Shown: one piece after another, positions 26,835 through 35,074 of the stretch | Position numbering within the stretch: the stretch's first letter is position 1 | Layout of the letters: every line of letters begins with the position of its first letter | DNA from: CAZAKO01 sp964546145 | Lineage (GTDB): Bacteria > Fidelibacterota > UBA2242 | Length of the DNA stretch: 64,000 nt | Direction of reading: 5' to 3' | Assembly: GCA_964546145.1 (NCBI GenBank) | Contig: CAZJIU010000001.1 | Location: 1 to 64,000, forward strand | Program-made: the position numbers and the translations under genes | Notes under the pieces: model-generated | The model's input: the letters and a program-made list of their open reading frames with translations, nothing else | Told to the model about the DNA's origin: nothing | Databases searched by the model: none

Positions 26835-26939
26835 GGTTAAATTTAACCAATAGCTAATGTGACACAAATCAGATTAAAATAATTGATGTTGGGAAATTGC
26901 CTTGATAGATTTTATATTTACTGCAAATAGAGAAGGAAC

Positions 26940-27443
26940 ATGGGTGATTTAGCGAAATTATTTAATAACGAAATTGAAAAAGAACATGACAACGGTAATG
27001 GGATAAGCTCCTCGTCAGATGATACCAGAAAGAAAGTTCTATTCGTTTGTACGGGGAATTCGGTGCGTAGCCAAATGGCTGAGGCACTGCTGCGGACTTA
27101 TGGCGGCGATAAATTCGAAGCCTTTAGTGCAGGAACCACACCCGCCGGGATCCACGCCTTAACCAGGCAGGTATTAGCCGAGATGAATGTTACGACGGAG
27201 GGACAATATAGCAAGCATATAGACGAATTCGCCGATATCGAGTTCGACTATGTTATTCCTTTATGTGAGGTCGCGGCTCTCAGCTGCGTCAATATTACGG
27301 GTGATCACGAGCGGATCAACTGGTATATTGATGATCCGATTCGGGTTTTGGGTGATGATGAGCGTAAACTGATGGCTTTTCGGATTACGCGCAACATCCT
27401 CAAACAGAAGGTGCTGAAGTTTATTGATGAAAATGGAAAATAG
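26940..27443 (+). CDS. ArsC-like (LMW phosphatase-fold) arsenate reductase
   Basis: The 167-residue protein has the CX5R active-site loop VCTGNSVRSQMAEA and, later, two cysteines six residues apart in LCEVAALSC, followed by a W-x3-DDP segment. This pattern (one catalytic Cys plus a Cys-x6-Cys pair near DDP) matches thioredoxin-dependent arsenate reductases and not simple LMW phosphatases, so arsenate reduction is the best guess. About 30 extra, charged residues precede the fold, and the ATG follows an AGAAGGA site. No ars genes (arsB, arsR, acr3) are next to it, so a redox-regulated phosphatase is an alternative. Confidence 0.72.
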   Translation: MGDLAKLFNNEIEKEHDNGNGISSSSDDTRKKVLFVCTGNSVRSQMAEALLRTYGGDKFEAFSAGTTPAGIHALTRQVLAEMNVTTEGQYSKHIDEFADIEFDYVIPLCEVAALSCVNITGDHERINWYIDDPIRVLGDDERKLMAFRITRNILKQKVLKFIDENGK

Positions 27444-27485
27444 GGAAACTCTGCCCGACAAGAGCATTGATATTTATTGAGAATT

Positions 27486-28208
27486 CTAACGCTTTCGTAA
27501 AACCCATAATTTTCCTAATAGATTCTCCAGAACACCACCTAATTTTTCATCACGCGCAGTGGTGACATCAGGTTCGTTGTAAAGTACAACGTAGGGTACT
27601 TGAATACCTTTAACTGTTATGAATTCAGGATCGGCGCCCTTGAATTCTTCCCAGTCGCATTGTTCGTAAAGCCGCTTCAATTTGGTATCCGGTAAGCCAT
27701 GTTCGAGAATGCTATCCGGCTTAGCCGGATTAAATCGCTTACGATTCTTCCTAAGCGATTCCTCGAACGGTACGTCAATATAGAAAATTGCCGCCTTTTC
27801 CAAAATCTCTCGCGAAAGGTGCAAATAGGCCTCTTTATAACCACCATGCTCCGTCCCGCGTGAGAATTCGACCAGCGTGGTGATATTGGCATAGTAATCT
27901 TCATGGTCGCGCAGTCGTTTGGAATAGTCCATCGAAATGCGCTCGACCAGCAGGTGCCAGAGATATTCCCAGAGAAAATAGCCGTCTTTGTCGGAGTGGA
28001 TGCGGGGTTTCCCCATCAGTTTTTCCAGGATAGCATCCTCTTCGAACCAGGTCCAGAGCATTGGGAAATCATCAATCTCATCGAGTTTTCCAATATGAAA
28101 GCGGCTGGCTCGGTCGGCATCAGAGGTTTTTTTAAGATAATCTATGACTTCCGATTTTCCGGATGCCGGGCGACCATTTAGAATAATAATGTCAAAAATA
28201 TTGTTCAT
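27486..28208 (-). CDS. P-loop kinase-like NTPase of unknown substrate
   Basis: The 240-residue protein has a Walker A motif GRPASGKS at residues 12-19 at the end of the first strand, as in small-molecule kinases. It is followed by acidic and aromatic-rich helices (DDFPMLWTWFEED) and a late conserved-looking FYIDVPFEESLRKNRKRFN segment that resembles the LID or base-sensing part of such kinases. I do not recognise the family. It lies 18 bases upstream of (and in the same direction as) no gene, but directly downstream of an OPA-type transporter gene, so both are likely co-transcribed and may act on the same phosphorylated or phosphorylatable compound. A good AAAGGAG site precedes the ATG. Confidence 0.6.
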   Translation of the reverse strand: MNNIFDIIILNGRPASGKSEVIDYLKKTSDADRASRFHIGKLDEIDDFPMLWTWFEEDAILEKLMGKPRIHSDKDGYFLWEYLWHLLVERISMDYSKRLRDHEDYYANITTLVEFSRGTEHGGYKEAYLHLSREILEKAAIFYIDVPFEESLRKNRKRFNPAKPDSILEHGLPDTKLKRLYEQCDWEEFKGADPEFITVKGIQVPYVVLYNEPDVTTARDEKLGGVLENLLGKLWVLRKR

Positions 28209-28226
28209 CGAATGACTCCTTTTTGA

Positions 28227-29606
28227 TTAGTGGGTTACTTTGCCTTTGGGGAGAACGTTCCAGAGACGCGACATGACCAAAACCCCGATAATGGCAAATG
28301 GAATCGGCCAGAGTTTCCAGGCTTGCCAGCCCCAGTAGGTGGTAATATTGCCTACGGCCCATCCGGCAATCGCACCAGCCAAGTATTGAATACCATCTAT
28401 CAGGCCAACGGCTGTCCCGGCTGCCTTGCGACCGCCGAAGTCCATTGTGGCAGCTCCACAAATCATACCATGTGATCCATTGACAAAAAAGGAAAGACAG
28501 GCTATAAGAATTGCTGCTGCTATGGGTCCGAGTTGGAAGAGGTCAGAGAAATAGAAAAGAGTCAGAATAACTGTCATGCCGATAAACCCGAATACGATTA
28601 CCGGTGCCCTGCGCCCGTTGTAAACACGGTCAGAACTGATCCCAAATACGAATCCGCCAATAATGCCAAGAATCGCGATTCCCCAGGCGGTTAGTTGCGG
28701 TGCCAATTCAGTACCACTAACCCCTTGCATTTCTTTATAGTATACCGGCCACCAGGCATCCACAATACTCCGTCGCACAAATCCGATCATCATTGATCCA
28801 ATAGCAATTGTCCACATAATTTTATTTCCAAAAACCTTAATGAGGACCTCTTTTAAGCTGACTTTTTCATTAACATCTACCGAACCGTCGCCGGTATCGA
28901 GTTCGGGATACCCAGCCTCAGCTGGTGTATCTTTGACAAAGAAGATAGTCAGAACAAATAGAATTGCTACAACTATGGCCGGAATCCAGAAAGCCCATTG
29001 CCAGGCTAGATATTTTACAATTAGCGGCGTGCCCGAGAAGGCCAGAATCAAGCCGAAACGAATCAGAACCCCAAAGATTGCGGAGAATGTGCCGCGTTCC
29101 TTGATGTGAAACCACTGAGCATTTATTTTAACGATTGATAATGCTCCGAAGGATTGGAAATATCCATTGACTGCCCAGATAATCGCTAAAGTCCAGAGCA
29201 AGGTCATCTTGTCAAGTCCGTAAGATAATACAGCTGAACCAAGCAATGTTTTACCTTCCCAACTGGCTGGCGATTGTATTAGAAGGTGGGCTGATCCGAA
29301 TAATCCATTCATGATAATAACTCCGCCAGCGCCGATCAAGAAAGCCTTGCGGCCACCAATTTTATCGGCAAGTGGACCATTAATTACCACGGAAAGGCCA
29401 TAAACAAGAGGCAGTAACATTTCAAAGATCCGCAGGTCCAGTTTCGTCCATCCGAATACTGTCTGTAGGGTTGGGGCAATAGCGGAAAAATTATAGCGTG
29501 ACATATAGAAAAACGAGTAGAGAAAGCCAATAATAATCCAATTTTGTACCCGGCGGTATTTAAAATCAGTTGAGTAAACCGGGAGTTCAGCTGTATTCGC
29601 GGTCAT
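28227..29606 (-). CDS. MFS transporter of the organophosphate:phosphate antiporter (OPA/GlpT) type
   Basis: The 459-residue protein has 12 predicted membrane segments. Signatures of OPA carriers appear early: GFLYSFFYMSRYNFSAIAP, and the loop 2-3 motif GPLADKIGGRKA. Known relatives exchange sugar phosphates or glycerol phosphate for inorganic phosphate across the inner membrane. The arginine pair that binds phosphate in GlpT cannot be assigned with confidence without alignment, although R in YMSRYN is at the expected place. A kinase-like gene follows 18 bases downstream, suggesting a shared substrate. The ATG follows AAGGAGA. Confidence 0.85.
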   Translation of the reverse strand: MTANTAELPVYSTDFKYRRVQNWIIIGFLYSFFYMSRYNFSAIAPTLQTVFGWTKLDLRIFEMLLPLVYGLSVVINGPLADKIGGRKAFLIGAGGVIIMNGLFGSAHLLIQSPASWEGKTLLGSAVLSYGLDKMTLLWTLAIIWAVNGYFQSFGALSIVKINAQWFHIKERGTFSAIFGVLIRFGLILAFSGTPLIVKYLAWQWAFWIPAIVVAILFVLTIFFVKDTPAEAGYPELDTGDGSVDVNEKVSLKEVLIKVFGNKIMWTIAIGSMMIGFVRRSIVDAWWPVYYKEMQGVSGTELAPQLTAWGIAILGIIGGFVFGISSDRVYNGRRAPVIVFGFIGMTVILTLFYFSDLFQLGPIAAAILIACLSFFVNGSHGMICGAATMDFGGRKAAGTAVGLIDGIQYLAGAIAGWAVGNITTYWGWQAWKLWPIPFAIIGVLVMSRLWNVLPKGKVTH

Positions 29607-29739
29607 ATGAATCTCCTTGGAAACGTTAGTTCGCGATAAGATTTTCGGTCATTATTAACGATAGAACGAGGTAAAATTAGACATTCGAATTGTAAAACCA
29701 AACTTTATTTTGGCTACTTTATTGACTAACTTAAGCCCC

Positions 29740-31401
29740 ATGAAAGAAATCGAATTAATTATTGATCGAAGTGAACCGCTGACGGTTGAGGTTGGGCAAA
29801 CAATCCGGGAAGTTCTGCGAAAGTACAAGGCAGATGAGCTTTTCTTAGATTATGTGGCGATTAAGAATGGTATTTTTACCTCTTTGAGTGAGCCTATCAA
29901 TGAAAACGCTTGTATCGTGACTTTTAAGGACTTTTTTGAATCTTCCCGGCGGGCCTATGAAAATGCTGCGATTCTGATTTTACAGAGCGCAATTGAAAAA
30001 GTGCTGCCCGGACGAACCATGTATGTACTAAATAGTATGTGTGATGGAGTGTACTGTGAGTTGGATGATCATAAACCGCTCGAATCAGAAGCGCTTGAGG
30101 CGATAATCCGTGGCTTCGACACAATTGTGGCAGCTGATTTACCCATAACGCCAGTGCTATGTACCCGCATCGAGGCCCAAGCTTATTTCTCGAAAAACGG
30201 TTACGCGGTTACGGGCAACTTGATCAAACATAGTGCTTTAAATTATATTGTTTTATATACCTTAAGAGATAAAAGGTACTGGCTGCCATCTCCTCCCGCA
30301 CCCTCGACCGGCCTAATCCAGGTTTATCAAATTAGAGATTACAAAAATGGCTTCATTCTCAGAAGTCCGGTTGAGGGCGCGCCGCATACCATTCAGCCTT
30401 TTTATGATCAGGAGCGGTTGTACGAAATTTTTAATGAAGCAGAACACTGGGGTAATATCTTAGACTTAAAATGTGTCAGTCAGTTGAATGATCTGGTTAC
30501 CGGTGGCAATATCTCTGAAATGATCAAGATATCTGAAGCCCTGCATGAAAAGAAAATTGCTGCTATTGCTGATAAAATTGATACATCGCCGGGCGACAAG
30601 CGCTTGATTTTTGCTGCTGGGCCCTCATCTTCAGGTAAGACGACTTTTATGAAACGCCTTTATATCCAGCTGCGCGTCCTGGGGTATCGTGTAATTAGTC
30701 TCTCACTGGATGATTATTATAAGGACCGCGATGAGATCTTACGCGAACAAGGTGATAATGTCAATTTTGAAACGCTTGATGCATTGGACCTGAAACTCTT
30801 AAATACCCAGCTAAAGGATCTAATCGCTGGCAAGCAAGTGACACCGCCTATCTACGATTTTCATCAGGGTAAAAAAGTTACCGGACGGTCACCAATCAAA
30901 GCCGACCCCAATACTCTCTTTATCATCGAAGGGATCCATGGGATTAATCCGCATTTGACCCAGGATATTGATGATCGCTATAAATTTAAAATATATATAA
31001 GTGCCCTGACCCATCTGAATTTTGATAATATTAATCGGTTTCCTACCCATGATGCCCGGCTGATCCGGCGCATCGTCCGGGATCAGAAATTTAGGGGTTA
31101 TTCTGCTGCTCAGACGATTAATATCTGGAAAAGTGTAATCGAGGGAGAGAAACGGTATATATTTAAATACCAGGGTAAGGCAGACGTTATGTTTAATTCT
31201 TCTTTGCCCTATGAATTCGGGATCTTAAAACAATCCGCCGAGCTGGCTCTCAAGACAGTCCAAGAGGATGATCCCAGTCACCCTGAATCGGAGCGGCTAT
31301 TGAACATCCTGTCCTATTTTCTTCCGATTGATGACAATGAAGTACCGCCGACCTCAATAATTAGGGAGTTTATCGGTGACAGTTCATTCAAATATCATTG
31401 A
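29740..31401 (+). CDS. Nucleoside (uridine-type) kinase fused to TGS/threonyl-tRNA-synthetase-like N-terminal domains
   Basis: The 553-residue protein has an N-terminal TGS-like beta domain (about 1-60), a region resembling the second additional domain of threonyl-tRNA synthetase (about 60-200), and a C-terminal uridine-kinase fold with Walker A GPSSSGKT at 294-301 and the LDDYYKDRDE, YDFHQGKK and IIEGIHGINP motifs. This fusion is known in several bacterial groups, usually annotated as nucleoside kinase; the natural substrate is not established. It is a second uridine-kinase-like gene besides udk at 3596. ATG 29740 is preferred to TTG 29710; no clear ribosome site is seen. Confidence 0.85.
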   Translation: MKEIELIIDRSEPLTVEVGQTIREVLRKYKADELFLDYVAIKNGIFTSLSEPINENACIVTFKDFFESSRRAYENAAILILQSAIEKVLPGRTMYVLNSMCDGVYCELDDHKPLESEALEAIIRGFDTIVAADLPITPVLCTRIEAQAYFSKNGYAVTGNLIKHSALNYIVLYTLRDKRYWLPSPPAPSTGLIQVYQIRDYKNGFILRSPVEGAPHTIQPFYDQERLYEIFNEAEHWGNILDLKCVSQLNDLVTGGNISEMIKISEALHEKKIAAIADKIDTSPGDKRLIFAAGPSSSGKTTFMKRLYIQLRVLGYRVISLSLDDYYKDRDEILREQGDNVNFETLDALDLKLLNTQLKDLIAGKQVTPPIYDFHQGKKVTGRSPIKADPNTLFIIEGIHGINPHLTQDIDDRYKFKIYISALTHLNFDNINRFPTHDARLIRRIVRDQKFRGYSAAQTINIWKSVIEGEKRYIFKYQGKADVMFNSSLPYEFGILKQSAELALKTVQEDDPSHPESERLLNILSYFLPIDDNEVPPTSIIREFIGDSSFKYH

Positions 31402-31408
31402 TCGTGTA

Positions 31409-31831
31409 CTAAAAGGGGATTTCTTCATCCCCGGCGGCAGTAGTGTCTTCGTCAGCCGCCGTTGGTTCTTCTTGTTTGCCTTTGCCGATAAAGCTGCCTA
31501 GGGTCACAATTTGATTAACTTGGATTTCGGACCGGCTTCTCTTTTGACCTTCCTTGTCTTCCCATTGTCTGTTCTGCAACCGACCTTCAACGTACACCAG
31601 CTGACCCTTCTTCAGATATTCTTTGGCAAATTCAGCCTGGGCACGCCAGAGTACCAGGTTATGCCATTCTGTCTTTTCGCTCCGCTCCCCATTCTTGTCT
31701 TTGATTGATTCCGTAGTTGCCAGTGAAACGTCAGCAACGGCATCACCAGCAGGGGTATAACGCACTTCAGGATCTCTTCCCAGATGACCGACCAGTATAA
31801 CCTTGTTAATGCTACCCTTGGGAATAGCCAT
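31409..31831 (-). CDS. ssb: Single-stranded DNA-binding protein
   Basis: The 140-residue protein has an OB fold (about 1-110, with NKVILVGHLGRDPEVRYTPAGDAVADVSLAT and WHNLVLWRAQAE), a short acidic linker, and the acidic tip DEEIPF that binds partner proteins such as PriA and RecO. A strong GGGAGGAA site precedes the ATG, and a near-consensus promoter lies 70 bases upstream. In many bacteria ssb lies between rpsF and rpsR; here it stands alone, about 10 kb away from that pair. Confidence 0.97.
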   Translation of the reverse strand: MAIPKGSINKVILVGHLGRDPEVRYTPAGDAVADVSLATTESIKDKNGERSEKTEWHNLVLWRAQAEFAKEYLKKGQLVYVEGRLQNRQWEDKEGQKRSRSEIQVNQIVTLGSFIGKGKQEEPTAADEDTTAAGDEEIPF

Positions 31832-31902
31832 AATTGTTCCTCCCTTCTAAAATTACATTCGCCATCTTCACTGCTTATGTAAAGCTAATGGCATTCATTG
31901 TT

Positions 31903-31931
31903 AGTATACTAATATTCATTTAATTTGTCAA
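31903..31931 (-). promoter_or_regulatory. Near-consensus sigma-70 promoter of ssb
   Basis: On the minus strand TTGACA (31931-31926) and TATACT (31908-31903) are separated by exactly 17 bases. Transcription would start near 31896, about 65 bases upstream of the ssb ATG. Confidence 0.75.
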
Positions 31932-32066
31932 TACTTTTAAATATGTGATTTTTATTAAAAATTATTGTTAGTCGGCAATTGACTGTGAGTAAAATGAATC
32001 CTAAATTAAACAATGTTGGAATTTTAGCACTGCATGTTGTCGAGTATAGAGTAACAAGAAAACATT

Positions 32067-32267
32067 GTGAAGAAATCACGCCGAGCCAAGAAGAAAAAGT
32101 TTACAATTCCTTTTGACGTAGCAATGTTAGTTTTAATAGGGTCTTTAATGTTTTTACTTTTTACCGTGACTAACTGGGTGTGCAAAACGAGAGACAAAGA
32201 TGACGAATCTATTACCAACTTTAGATTAACTTATGAAATCCAACTATTAGAAAAGGGGTGGAAGTAA
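32067..32267 (+). CDS. Small membrane protein (66 aa, unknown)
   Basis: The protein has a strongly basic N-terminus (about residues 1-11, KKSRRAKKKK) followed by one hydrophobic helix (about 18-38) and a charged tail, so it would be a single-pass inner-membrane protein with a positively charged cytosolic end. The start is GTG. Its stop overlaps the next ATG as TAATG, which supports both genes. I know no family. Confidence 0.5.
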   Translation: MKKSRRAKKKKFTIPFDVAMLVLIGSLMFLLFTVTNWVCKTRDKDDESITNFRLTYEIQLLEKGWK

Positions 32268-32446
32268 TGAGAAGTGTTGGAATTGTCATTTTAATTATTG
32301 GTCTTCTTCTTTTAATCCTTGATCCGACAATTATTAGAATTATTGGGGTGGTAGGTGCAGCTTTTGGCCTTTTTGCCACTTTTGTGCCTGACAAAGCCAG
32401 TGAGCTGATCGGCAAGGTCAAACCAAAGAAAACCGATAATGGATAG
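32267..32446 (+). CDS. Small hydrophobic protein (59 aa, unknown)
   Basis: ATG 32267 overlaps the preceding stop (TAATG) and follows AAAAGGGG by eight bases. Residues 1-45 are almost entirely hydrophobic, giving two closely packed membrane segments with a GGG-free, glycine-containing turn; the C-terminus is lysine-rich. Probably co-translated with the preceding small membrane protein. The function is unknown. Confidence 0.5.
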   Translation: MRSVGIVILIIGLLLLILDPTIIRIIGVVGAAFGLFATFVPDKASELIGKVKPKKTDNG

Positions 32447-32654
32447 GATCTTATCTCCCTAATAGAAATTCTAGCTATTCAGTGCTGGGTAGATAACCAG
32501 CAGTATTAGTGTTTTCGGTATCGAAATAGAATCCGGAGGATGCCCAATTTAGCATTGCATCTATTAGTTACCAGAACTATATTTCAGCCCTAATGATAGA
32601 ATAATTAACAACTGATTAGAAGATTTTGTCAAGAGTCGGACCGCAAGTTGATTT

Positions 32655-32918
32655 ATGAACGAGATTGATAAATTTGATAACCTTTCGCGGTACGAAAAGG
32701 AGATGGCTATTCAAATTTCAGAAATGGAAAAATATAAATATATCTGCAGTGAGCAAGCAGGCTGTGATATTGGGAAACGGGCTTATTTTGAGTGGACTTT
32801 GAAATACGGGCGGAAGGTTAGAGGGTGGCTCGAATCCCTTTCAGATGAGGAGGTTGCTAAGATCTTCGATTCAGTGCCTGATCGGATAAAACATTATATA
32901 ATTCAAAAATCGCATTGA
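32655..32918 (+). CDS. Hypothetical 87-residue protein
   Basis: A small, charged, mostly helical protein: a YEKEMAIQISEMEKYKYICSE helix, a DIGKRAYFEW segment and a C-terminal helix. It has no signal or membrane segment. The pattern (tyrosine-rich helix, then DIG..A..W) resembles short hypothetical proteins I recall from uncultured bacteria, but I cannot name a family. No strong ribosome site is seen, so the start is uncertain. Confidence 0.5.
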   Translation: MNEIDKFDNLSRYEKEMAIQISEMEKYKYICSEQAGCDIGKRAYFEWTLKYGRKVRGWLESLSDEEVAKIFDSVPDRIKHYIIQKSH

Positions 32919-33037
32919 CTATTAGCCTGACTTTAATAAGCACTATCAATGCTAGTTGCATGCTTGGCAGAGAAACCAGTTTCTTTTTAACTACTTTATT
33001 AAGGTAAAATGATTAGTTCTTAAGAGGATTGTTGAAT

Positions 33038-35005
33038 ATGGAGAAATCAGTCCAGGTGAAGTTACCCGAGAATGCTCATCGGAAGCTCAAAAATGGTGAA
33101 ACCTATACGCCGGTGATCCCGGATAATCTGATTGTTCCTGAAGTAACTAGGTATTCGTTATTGTGGGGTTTGTTCTACGCTGTCATTTTTTCCATGGCAG
33201 CCGCCTATCTGGGACTAAAGATTGGGCAGGTCTTTGAGGCTGCTATTCCCATCGCAATCTTAGCCGCTGGCACCTCGGTGCTACTCAAGCGTAAAAATGC
33301 CCTTCAGGAAAATGTTATCATTCAGTCCATCGGCTCCTGCTCGGGGGTAATTGTGGCGGGTGCAATATTTACCATTCCGGGTTTGTATATTCTTGGACTG
33401 AATGCCAGCTATTTGCAGATCTTTTTGGCCTCACTGCTGGGTGGTTTTTTAGGCATCCTTTTTTTAATTCCTTTTCGCAAATTTTTTGTCAAAGATATGC
33501 ACGGCGAATTTCCTTTCCCTGAAGCAACCGCTACCACAGAGGTCTTAGTCGTTGGTGAAGGTGGCGGGAATCAAGCTAAGGTGCTGGTATCAGCCGCATT
33601 GGTTGGCGGGTTTTATGATTTCTGTATTGCCAGCCTAGGATTTTGGAAAGAGGTTGTTTCAACTCAGGTTTTTAGGTGGGGAGCCTTTTTGGTGGATAAG
33701 TTCAAACTGGTACTCAAAATCAATATTGGCGCAGCAGTGACCGGTTTGGGATATATTATTGGATTGCGCTATTCGGCAATTATTGCAAGTGGCTCATTTC
33801 TGGCCTGGTGGGTGATTGTACCGGTGGTGAGTTTTGTGTCCAATCTTACTAATCAGACTCCGGATTCGATCTTTTTAGCTTATGTTAGACCAGTTGGAAT
33901 TGGAGCAATTGCGGCAGCTGGAATCATTGGAATCTTGAAATCTTCCAAAATTATCGTTGGTGCTTTCCAGCTGGCCGGGCGGGAATTATTTGGTAGCACC
34001 AAAAAGGATAAGAGTGAGGAGGTTACCAGAACCCAGAAGGATATATCCATGAAGTGGGTTACTCTCATTCTGGTTGTCACCCTGATAGTAATATTTGCTT
34101 TTTTCCTGCTCAGTGTTAAGGTGACTCTTGGTCAGGCAATTGTTGGTTTGGCGATTGTGGCAATTATTGCCTTTTTATTTACTACTGTCGCAGCCCGCGC
34201 CATTGCGATTGTTGGTTCGAATCCCGTTTCCGGTATGACTTTGATGACCCTGATTCTGTCATCTATAATTTTAGTAAAATTCGGCTTGAGTGGCAATCAG
34301 GGAATGCTGGCGGCGCTCCTGATTGGCGGGGTAGTTTGCACGGCGCTATCAATGGCAGGCGGTTTTATTACCGATTTAAAAACTGGCTACTGGTTAGGAA
34401 CGACTCCGATGAAACAGGAGAAATACAAATTTTTAGGAACCCTTTTTTCAGCCGCAGCTGTAGGATTAGTAATTTTACTGCTGAATAAGACCTATGGTTT
34501 TGGCGGCAGTTCGCCGCTCCAGGCGCCACAGGCATCAGCCATGGCCGCAGTTATCAAGCCGTTAATGACGGGTGTTAAGGCTCCCTGGCCGCTTTATCTG
34601 GCTGGGGTGTTTATGGCAATTATTCTGGAAATTATCAAAGTCCCGCCGCTTGCTTTTGCGCTGGGTATGTATTTGCCGATTCAACTTAATACGCCGCTGC
34701 TGGTGGGGGGTATAGTTGCTCATCTTGTTTCAAAAAGTAGTAAAGATGAGGTTCTTGCCAAGGAGCGGACGGAGCGAGGTACTTTAATTGCTTCGGGATT
34801 TATTGCCGGAGGAGCGATTATGGGAGTCGTTGCGGCCTTAATTATTTTTGTTGGACAGAAGTTTTTGGGGGATGGCTGGAGTGTAATGAAGGGTATCGGC
34901 ACGCTCAATTGGTCCGAATCTGCCGGGGGCGAAATCCTTGGTTTTGGTATGTATGTCATCCTGTGTATATATTTATATTGGGATTCCATTCGGATTAAAA
35001 AATAA
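33038..35005 (+). CDS. OPT-family oligopeptide transporter
   Basis: A 655-residue inner-membrane protein with about 14-16 hydrophobic segments. It begins with a typical RYSLLWGLFYAVIFSMAAAYLGLKIGQVFEAAIPIAI stretch and contains FPFPEATATTEVLV and, near the end, LPPLAFALGMYLPIQLNTPLLVGG, hallmarks of bacterial OPT (EspB-like) proteins. Relatives are secondary carriers of oligopeptides or metal-peptide complexes; the substrate here is unknown. ATG 33038 follows AAGAGGA by nine bases. It stands alone. Confidence 0.93.
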   Translation: MEKSVQVKLPENAHRKLKNGETYTPVIPDNLIVPEVTRYSLLWGLFYAVIFSMAAAYLGLKIGQVFEAAIPIAILAAGTSVLLKRKNALQENVIIQSIGSCSGVIVAGAIFTIPGLYILGLNASYLQIFLASLLGGFLGILFLIPFRKFFVKDMHGEFPFPEATATTEVLVVGEGGGNQAKVLVSAALVGGFYDFCIASLGFWKEVVSTQVFRWGAFLVDKFKLVLKINIGAAVTGLGYIIGLRYSAIIASGSFLAWWVIVPVVSFVSNLTNQTPDSIFLAYVRPVGIGAIAAAGIIGILKSSKIIVGAFQLAGRELFGSTKKDKSEEVTRTQKDISMKWVTLILVVTLIVIFAFFLLSVKVTLGQAIVGLAIVAIIAFLFTTVAARAIAIVGSNPVSGMTLMTLILSSIILVKFGLSGNQGMLAALLIGGVVCTALSMAGGFITDLKTGYWLGTTPMKQEKYKFLGTLFSAAAVGLVILLLNKTYGFGGSSPLQAPQASAMAAVIKPLMTGVKAPWPLYLAGVFMAIILEIIKVPPLAFALGMYLPIQLNTPLLVGGIVAHLVSKSSKDEVLAKERTERGTLIASGFIAGGAIMGVVAALIIFVGQKFLGDGWSVMKGIGTLNWSESAGGEILGFGMYVILCIYLYWDSIRIKK

Positions 35006-35074
35006 TTGTATTCCAGCGCACAAATATTCACCGAAAATTTCTATATTATAGTAAAAAAAAGGATTAGGTAAAAA

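Noticed and set aside
32483..32502. A hairpin TGCTGG-N8-CCAGCA as a terminator after the small membrane genes
   Set aside because: The stem is only six pairs and there is no T run after it.
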